In this document: positions 57,059 to 64,000 of the stretch, in pieces
How positions within the stretch are numbered: the stretch's first letter is position 1
How the letters are laid out: each line of letters begins with the position of its first letter
Assembly (NCBI GenBank): GCA_030407005.1
Contig: JAUDYN010000009.1
Coordinates: forward strand, 806,001 to 870,000
DNA length: 64,000 nt
Direction: 5' to 3'
DNA from: Desarmillaria ectypa
Lineage: Eukaryota; Basidiomycota; Agaricomycetes; Agaricales; Physalacriaceae
Notes under the pieces: generated by a model
Database searches by the model: none
What the model was told of the DNA's origin: nothing
Seen by the model: the letters and a program-made list of their open reading frames with translations, nothing else
Translations under genes and position numbers: made by a program

Positions 57059-60000
57059 TCATGAGACACGTAACCGAGGATCCAAAATTTCTGGCGGGTC
57101 TACCTCCATTGGACTCTTACCATCCTCGCCCCCATCCCCTGGAAGCCTAATACTCGGTCCGTCATCATCATCGCTCTCATAATCCGCGATGTCCATCGCA
57201 TCTTCCATCGTCACCGGTATGTCCACAAACTCATCCCCTCCCGCTGAATCAGGCGTGTCAGCCGACCCGGAAGGCGTCGCCTCTACGACAGCATCAATCC
57301 GTTTCCGCTTCTCCGACTTCCTCAAAACCTTTCTAATATATTCCTTTGCGAACTTCTTAATCTTCGCAACTTTCTCATCCGAAAGAGCATCCAATTTCCC
57401 ATCCCGGTAGCTGCGCGACTTCTTCTCCTTCTCAGTAATGATGTGTGTAAGCTGCATGCAGGTATGATAAGTAACAGTGTGGCATAGAAAGGAAGATAGA
57501 GGTACCGACCTCCTTCGCATGCTTCTTAAACACATCGTGCTCCATCGATTTGGCATACTTCGACATGCATTTCACGACTACAGCGCCAACGAGCTTCAAC
57601 AGCCTCTTCTCCTTGTTAGCCTCTTTCTGCTCGGACGTCTCCGGTTTTTTGTGGGTGTTATGGTGTGAGCTGTGATGTTGCCCCTTCTTCGCTGCTCGTG
57701 CCTCCTTCGCTGCCACTGCGACTCTGACTTTCTCCTCCGCCTCTGCGGCAGCCCGTGCAGCCTCCTCTGCGGCAACCCGTTGTGCCTCAGCAGCAGCAGT
57801 AATAATCGCATCGACTTTCTGTTTTGTGAACACTCCCTCCATCTTCTCTATTGCCTCCTGGCGTTCTGTTATGTCAGGGGACAGAGGCCGAGTAAGGGCA
57901 TTTGGATCTTCTGGCGGGTAAAAACCTGGCCAAACCGTTTGTGAAGTGGGGAAGAGATTGGGGGGAATTCTCTCGACTCGCTCGATTCGCTTGCGTTTCG
58001 GGGAAGGCCTGTAGCGTTTGTAGGATGGTTCGTTATCGGATAGGTAAACAGGAGCTCGTGGCGCCGGACGGTCCTTATCGATATCCTGTTTGTAAGATCA
58101 AGCACTGTAGACATGTTCGGCAATGCATACACTACGAACCGCTTTTGCACGTTTGGGTATCCGATAACCTAATGTTAACGTATCCCAGTGCGCTGTGAGC
58201 TAGACGAGGATGTCAATTGAGTATTATCCAATGATCATGAATAGAATCATACCTTTGACGCTAGCCCCTTCACAGTCTCGTTCTCTGATTCGGTACAGAC
58301 TTTCACAGGTACATTGACCTGGGAATCCTCCACCTTGTTGCGAAACACTAACGGCCATGTTGACATGCATTCCAGAGTCTAAGAAAGGGATAGGTTGAAT
58401 TGATATCAAAGGACAGGCTGAACCTTCGTACCAAACAAATCAGATCCGCCGCTTCCGAATAGTCCTCCAAGATGTTCTTCATAAGACTAAAACCACGCAG
58501 ACGCATAATTTGCCTTAGCACAGCTTGGTCTTCGGTAATCTATTGCACATCAGCACCACATCAAAGGACAACAAAGAAGTAGGGGACTGACCTTCATACG
58601 TGTGAGAAGTTTATATAAAACCTTCGGACTGGTCGTCTGCCGTACAGCCTGGACCACCTTCGGTACGTCCTTCAACATGATGGATTTCATTTGCGGCTGG
58701 AAATGTAGCTTCGCATCAGACGCTCGTCTGGCATGGAAAGTGAACATACGAGGAAGTCAGGATCATCGAGTTTCTTGCCCTTTCTCTTTTTGGTGCCTTT
58801 ATACTCCATAAGCTCGGATTCGTCAGTGATACCAAGAGCTAAAAAAGCGAGTTAGTGGCCGTATAACAACCACAAGGATGAATTTCACCGTCAAGATATA
58901 AGTCATCCATAGCCGACACGTCTGTCTGAGTCTTTCCTCCGATGTATCCAACGCATTGCGGCTCCCCGCAGTAGCATGTCTGTGCTTGATGCCTACAAAC
59001 TAATGAGACCAACGTAGAATTCGAAAAATAATATTGCTTGCCCGTAACGATCGACATTGTAATTGAACGTTAGTTCCTCGCATTTCCTGATATAACGCTT
59101 CGCAAAGATACCCATGCGTACGGTGTTGCCAATAGTCCATTTGGCGACGTAGCAGTTCGGATTGCAACTATGATTGGCGAACCGCCCGATACCACCATTT
59201 TTAGTGGCGTCAATGAACTACGAGCGAGATGTGAAGCGGGGCGTTAAGAATGTAATAACTATCACGCTCACCTCGTCCTTCTGCAGCATCATGAAATAAA
59301 AATGCTCAATCCCCTCGGACGCATAATCCCTCATACGCTTCTTAAACGACTGGTTGTTAACAACGTCGCCGATGTACTCGTAGATAAAGGTGTCCCTGTC
59401 GTCTTTACTGAGCACCTATTCAGCGGAAACGAGGCAGAAAACGCACTTTGTCAAATCCTCCTCAGCTCTAAGCCCGTAACCCTTCATCTCCGTCTTTACT
59501 ATCTCAATCGATGCATATTCTTTGTTTTGAAAGCTGTAAAGCGAAGAGATGAGACGTTGGGTTCTGGGACCCTCAGAACGCGCACCCACCGTTGGTTCCG
59601 GCAGTACGACTGACATCTACAATCGTCTACGAGACATTCGACCTGTGTAAGACGATTGATGCAATCAGAGTCCTGTCCACAGGCATCCTCTGGGCTGTCC
59701 TCGCCTGGATGCGACAGGTGAGAGGTGAAGCCAGTAAAAATCTACACTACGAAGAAAACTAACCATGTTCATAGGTACAATCACAAGTCATGCTCTCCAA
59801 AAGCTCTCTAGAACGTCCCAGGGACTTGTACTGATACCAATTGTCAGCCATTTCTGTAAACGAACTTAGTGCCTCGTCGCGAGCAACGGGCAGATGTCCA
59901 ATCAACTGGGGCGCCGAGGGCGGTGGCTTTTTAGACTTGGGTGTCGATGACGGTGGGGGCGTCGACATCTTGGATGAGGTAGCACTGTCCGGTGGTGGTG

Positions 60001-60163
60001 TGGCAGAGGTGGAGGCCGACATGGGTGGTGCAGAGTCGGTCATGGTGGGTGACATTGAGTGTGATGATGATGGCTCGTCACCCGTGAGCTCGGCAACGCC
60101 GTCTAGCAGCGAGGATGGCGTCAAGCATTTATGCTCTATCCGCCGTTCCTCCTTTCTGGCCAT
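57059..60163 (-). CDS. SET2: histone H3 lysine-36 methyltransferase SET2
   Basis: The minus strand, from ATG 60163 ([20 protein letters not shown]) to TGA 57059, encodes a Ser/Pro-rich N-terminus followed by an AWS domain ([40 protein letters not shown]). The SET domain follows: [71 protein letters not shown] post-SET cysteine cluster ([15 protein letters not shown]) comes next. Later exons contain a helical region ([28 protein letters not shown]) and an Ala/Glu coiled coil. At the C-terminus an SRI domain ([55 protein letters not shown]) would bind the phosphorylated RNA polymerase II CTD. Domain order AWS-SET-postSET-coiled coil-SRI is diagnostic of SET2, which marks transcribed gene bodies. 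The catalytic NHSCNPNC and ELTFNY motifs are intact. Confidence 0.93.
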
Positions 60164-61008
60164 CGTTGTTGGTCGCGCAGCCTGGTAATCTGCTGCCTGA
60201 TATTGGCCAGGAAATGGCTGTCTTTTCCAGGGGGCTCCTGTCGGCGTCGGCGTCAAGGATACCCTCAGCGGCGGAATAAGACTTGAAGCAATGCCCTCAG
60301 TGTCGAAAAAAAAGAGGAAAAGGCAAGAGCAAAGTCGACTCAATATAAGGCGGCGGTGTGATGGTCGTCCCGAATGACGGCGGTGCCAACAGTCTTGGCT
60401 TAAATAGAGCAATAAAAGAGTTACCGAGAGCAAGAAATTATTGGAAAGTGATGGACATGATACAAGTACAAGGGAGAGATGACGAGTGAACGACCGTAGT
60501 CACGGTCGTGAGCAATGACAGACGGCGCCCAGCTACTGGTTCTCTCTTTCTTACCACATCGGTCATCACTGGAATCGTCTTGCTCAACATATTGGACAAT
60601 AGCAAGGAGCGCATATAGGCGCATATAAGAAGTCCCTCGACTGTCATGGTGGATATTTTGCAGATTCCGTCCCCGGTCGACAGCATCATCATCGTGGAAG
60701 GTGAATCTCGGCTTCAAATTTTAGCAGCAGTGACGTGCCGCGCAATTCGGGACACTTCGAATGAACAAAATATGGGCTCGCCGTTGGAAATATCGGAAAG
60801 GGGCAATTAGACGCGCAATACGTTCTGTATCAGCACTGATGAGGACCGTTGTTCAAGCAGGGCATCAAGTGGTATAAAGGCATCTACATAGACTGCAATT
60901 GGGTGCCCTCATCGTCCAGCCACGAACGAGCGGGCTCAAGGATACCTCGGACGGTGTAACCGGCTTTTAAATAAATGGGACGGCGACGGCAATCTCAATT
61001 TGGTCATC

Positions 61009-61013
<5 letters not shown>
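60164..61013. other. intergenic, divergent promoter region of SET2 and DUF1365 genes
   Basis: The SET2 5' UTR and promoter lie on the left and the DUF1365 promoter on the right. A minus-strand open frame at 60421-60717 (KPRFTFHDDDAVDRGRNL...) matches nothing I know and is left unassigned. Confidence 0.4.

Positions 61014-61045
<32 letters not shown>
61014..61045 (+). repeat. (CT)16 microsatellite in the 5' UTR
   Basis: Sixteen uninterrupted CT dinucleotides end six bases before the ATG at 61052. CT-rich tracts are common core-promoter or leader elements in fungi, but a pure dinucleotide repeat this close to a start codon is prone to length change. Confidence 0.9.
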
Positions 61046-61047
<2 letters not shown>

Positions 61048-61051
61048 GCCC

Positions 61052-62777
61052 ATGCTCGCTGCATGTCTTGCAGCCCTAGCATGCCTTTCTCTACCTTTTG
61101 CCCTTCTTTCCGTTTACTTAAAGCCAAGAATTGTAGCCTCTGATGCAGCGAGGCTCGGATATGTCCTCAAGAACGAAGTGGTACATGCGCGTTTCCTTCC
61201 TGCGATATCCAAGCACGCTTTCAGCTATCCTACTGTATCTCTGTTGGTATCTCTGAAGGCCCTCGAGTCAGGAAAGCTCGACCTGGGTTATGGTCTGGTG
61301 TTTCGCTACGGTGGACTGTGGGGAAGACTCATTGGACTGAGGGCGGAGCCGTATCTGTCGCCCCAAGTAGGGACCGAGTCGATACGGGACAAATTGAACG
61401 CTTTGCTCGCCGCACACGAATACGGCGAGGATACGTTTGACGATGCCTGGATGATGACGATGCCTAGTTACCTGGGGTTTGAAGGCATCAACCCTCTGAC
61501 CGTGTATTTTTGCTACAAGGTAGGGGTCTTCTGGTTGACTGTGCTTGAAGTGAGTGCTACACCCGACGCTCTAATCAATCGAACTTTCACTTATGTTCCC
61601 ACGTGCAGATTCATAACACGTTCGGTGAAAGCCACGTTCATGTTCTAGAAGTGGGAAAGAATGAGGATCCTTGCAGTACCGGGTACGTTCGTCTTCTTAT
61701 CCTCAAACTTTCTAGAATTTATGTCTGTGATACAACAGATTTGATCATCAATGGACTTTTCCACGGGACTTCCATGTGTCTCCGTTCAACGACCGGTCCG
61801 GGTTCTACACAATACGTATACGAAAACCTAGTCATCCTCCAGGTAAAGCCTACGTCTCGTACGCGCCTCCTCTACCCGCCATCCATGTCAATCTCTACAC
61901 AGAAGATGCCTTTGTACCAGCTGTGCTAGGCCAGCTCAAGCTGTCCGCAACACTTCGAGCTAAATCTGCCAAACCGCTAGACACGCGTTCCCTTCTTCCT
62001 ATCCTTCTTGCTGCACCCTTTGACCTCTTCCTCTCACTCCCGCGAATCGTTTACCATGCATGGATACTACATTATTTAAAGCGTCTCGATGTATTTATCA
62101 AGCCCGACCCAAGACCTATCAACTCAGAACGGAAATCTGTACCGGGTGGTGGAGTCAAGTGGCTTGGGGAAGGCATCTTCGAAGCCTACTCGCGAAGACG
62201 GCTTGAGACTTATATCAAGCAGAGGGTCGAAGAAACAGGTGTGACTGTTCGGCTGGTGCCAAACAATCTGGGGGCGCCTGGCATGGTTTTCCAATCCAGG
62301 GCATGGGACGACGATCGCCAGGAATTAACAGTTCGTTATCTTTCAGGCAAATTCTTTACCATCATGTTCATGGCACCTTCTGCTGCTCATGCATATCTCC
62401 TGGGAGTCCGCTCCGAAGGCGTCTTCACTGTGTCTTCGGAGGCGCTTTTTGTCTCTGTTTTCGAGCCTCGGCATCAGGCAGGACGTCTCAGCAGAAGACA
62501 GTGTATGCGACGCAAGGTCGTTCCGCCTTCGCTTCCGTTGCCTATTCCACAGAGACATATCTTGGATGCAGATGCTCTCGGAACAGTGGTGCTATGGGCT
62601 TTGTGGCGAATGGACGAATTTGAAAGAGTTTTGTTTCGCTCGTTTCGCGCCAGAATCCAACCAGGGGGTGAACCGTGGTATTGGAATCAATGGGAAAGAG
62701 CCTTGGCTGTTTGGGAGAGTGGCATTAAGCGCTCTGTAGATCATGGGGGTATTGGAAGTGTTCGAAGGGATTCCTAG
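61052..62777 (+). CDS. DUF1365 domain protein, membrane-anchored
   Basis: An N-terminal hydrophobic segment (MLAACLAALACLSLPFALLS) precedes the DUF1365 domain. Its blocks are VVHARFLPAISKHAFSYPTV, MMTMPSYLGFEGINPLTVYF, CYK spliced to IHNTFGESHVHVLEVGKNED, then FDHQWTFPRDFHVSPFNDRS with GFYTIRI, HVNLYTEDAFVPAVLG and the PFDLFLSLPRIVYHAWILHY helix. The frame closes at TAG 62777. Four exons with three short introns are consistent: the first donor is after TGCTACAAG, then introns near 61683 and 61842. DUF1365 proteins occur widely in bacteria, often beside a short-chain dehydrogenase or cyclopropane-fatty-acid-type methyltransferase, and in many fungi; their biochemical role is not established. 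Membrane association is inferred from the N-terminal segment. Confidence 0.85.
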
Positions 62778-64000
62778 GTTTGAACCTACACACGTGTTAT
62801 TGATGCATTGCTTGAGCTATTTCATCCTTCGTGATGGTTTCCCAGGCGAAATCTTCGCTTATGTACTTATTGTTATCACCCGGAATACCACATATTTTGC
62901 TGTGATGTCTTTGATCTTCCACCGGCTGAGTATCTGACATCAATACAGGCAGTTGTTGTAGGTATTGGATAGCTACTACATGAAACGTTATCTCGGCCGA
63001 TTTTGAGCGAAGTAGCGAAGACTAGAACCAACCTTCTTCTGGGGGAATGAAGGAAGTAAGCTCCAAGGCTCTTTGTAAGTGTATCCGTTCAAAGTATCGA
63101 GACAGCTTCAACAACACCTGCCGGCGTGGTAGCGGGTCACCTCAAAAGTCGCCTTGACACCAACGGTCGATGCAGATCTCCAGGTACTCTGGCAGTCAAT
63201 CTTCCAAATCACTGGGTGATAGCTCGCATACATCCGCAGTATCGGTTATTCCATTTCGTTCTCAGGATACAAACATTATCTGGGGAGATTTCAGCTCCAA
63301 AATCATATGTTCAACTAGCATCAATTGCACTAATTAAAGCTCTCTACCTCGACCATACAGTGAACTGCACAATAAATGTGCCAATTAACCATTGTCTACG
63401 CTGTATAGGTCTTCGTCCTGTTGTCAGAGTCCTTTTTCACTGCGGGCACAGTTTGGTCTACATTCCATTAAGTACTTGAAAATAGTAATGGTCAGGACCC
63501 GACATCGTGGGCGCCCCATCCAAACTTGGAACTGTCACCGCGACGTCGCATTGTCCCTCCTTCGCTCTACGCGCTCGCAGTGCTCCGATAGATGAGGTAG
63601 GACCATATTATAGATTATCGTCCGTGGTGGTTGGCCGTGAACCTGCATAGAGACCATACTTTATTTGTACTGTATTCCTATTGAAATAATGAGTATGAGA
63701 AGATATTAACATGAAAGAGCGAATTACATACTTTACGCCATTCAAGGAATGTCAAATCGTCGTCTATTTTGGACGCTAATGGCGGGCTCATGCCACGCCG
63801 GTTCGGCAATTACATATTTTCAAGTAGCGCTCATACCCCTCCGCCCCCGATCGAATTCCACATTCAACGACTATTTTGTTTACGGGACTAGAAAGACCAA
63901 AACATCATTGCCGGCCTTCAGATATACAAAGAGTGTATATCGTGATTCGTTGTCTCCGGCAGTGTTTGGAATTGATCTCCGGTTCGCCAACTGACGCAAC
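62778..64000. other. right-hand end, no gene recognised
   Basis: Short frames (63126-63479, 63749-63994, both plus) show no recognisable motif. A gene entering from beyond the right edge cannot be excluded. Confidence 0.35.

Noticed and set aside
57189..57944. plus-strand frames over the SET2 C-terminus
   Set aside because: They are complements of the Ala/Glu coiled coil and SRI exons of SET2, which match a known domain on the minus strand.
1..64000. CRISPR arrays, prokaryotic operons, viral or phage genes
   Set aside because: No regularly spaced direct repeats of 25-40 bases, no ribosome-binding-site-led gene clusters and no viral hallmark motifs were seen. The spliced gene structure is eukaryotic throughout.

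Overview
The window looks like nuclear DNA of a mushroom-forming basidiomycete (Agaricomycetes). Genes are split by many short introns, mostly about 45-60 bases with GT...AG ends. The protein families also fit: F-box-like proteins, a DUF6533 membrane protein, polysaccharide lyase 14, fungal atypical kinases, a multi-intron P450 and a GH5 exo-beta-1,3-glucanase. The species cannot be named from the sequence. I read all exon structures by eye, so individual splice sites may be off.

Layout. 1-15 kb: an F-box-like gene cut by the left edge, a Ste14/ICMT-like methyltransferase, a decayed protein kinase, a RING-CH membrane E3 ligase, a damaged small secreted Cys-rich protein gene, an unidentified decayed gene, an intron-containing elongator tRNA-Met-like gene, a GH5 exo-1,3-beta-glucanase, and a divergent pair encoding a PP28/PDAP1-like phosphoprotein and the NDUFA6-like complex I subunit. 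16-25 kb: an unidentified gene on the minus strand, then a repeat-shaped area with three degenerate copies of one kinase-like gene. One copy carries a 217-bp solo LTR with a perfect 5-bp target-site duplication. Between copies two and three lie an RRM/RS-domain protein and a PPR-type mitochondrial protein. 25-35 kb: a DUF6533 membrane protein, a gene-poor stretch with minisatellites, a P450, an SRPBCC protein, a secreted protein and an F-box pseudogene. 35.9-47.5 kb: the large nucleolar HEAT-repeat protein UTP10, tail to tail with a CRIB-containing PAK-type kinase. 47.5-64 kb: two paralogous small Cys/His-rich genes of unknown family, the RNA polymerase I subunit RPA49, a polysaccharide lyase 14, the histone H3K36 methyltransferase SET2 and a DUF1365 protein.

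How the genes relate. Conserved housekeeping genes (complex I, PP28, SR-type factor, PPR, UTP10, PAK, RPA49, SET2) alternate with lineage-specific or decaying accessory genes. UTP10 and RPA49 both serve rRNA production but are 8 kb apart, and I see no operon-like link. No prokaryotic-style system, CRISPR array or viral gene was seen. The least familiar items are the two Cys/His-rich paralogs, the LTR-interrupted kinase family, and a GH5 intron whose inferred donor reads GA instead of GT.
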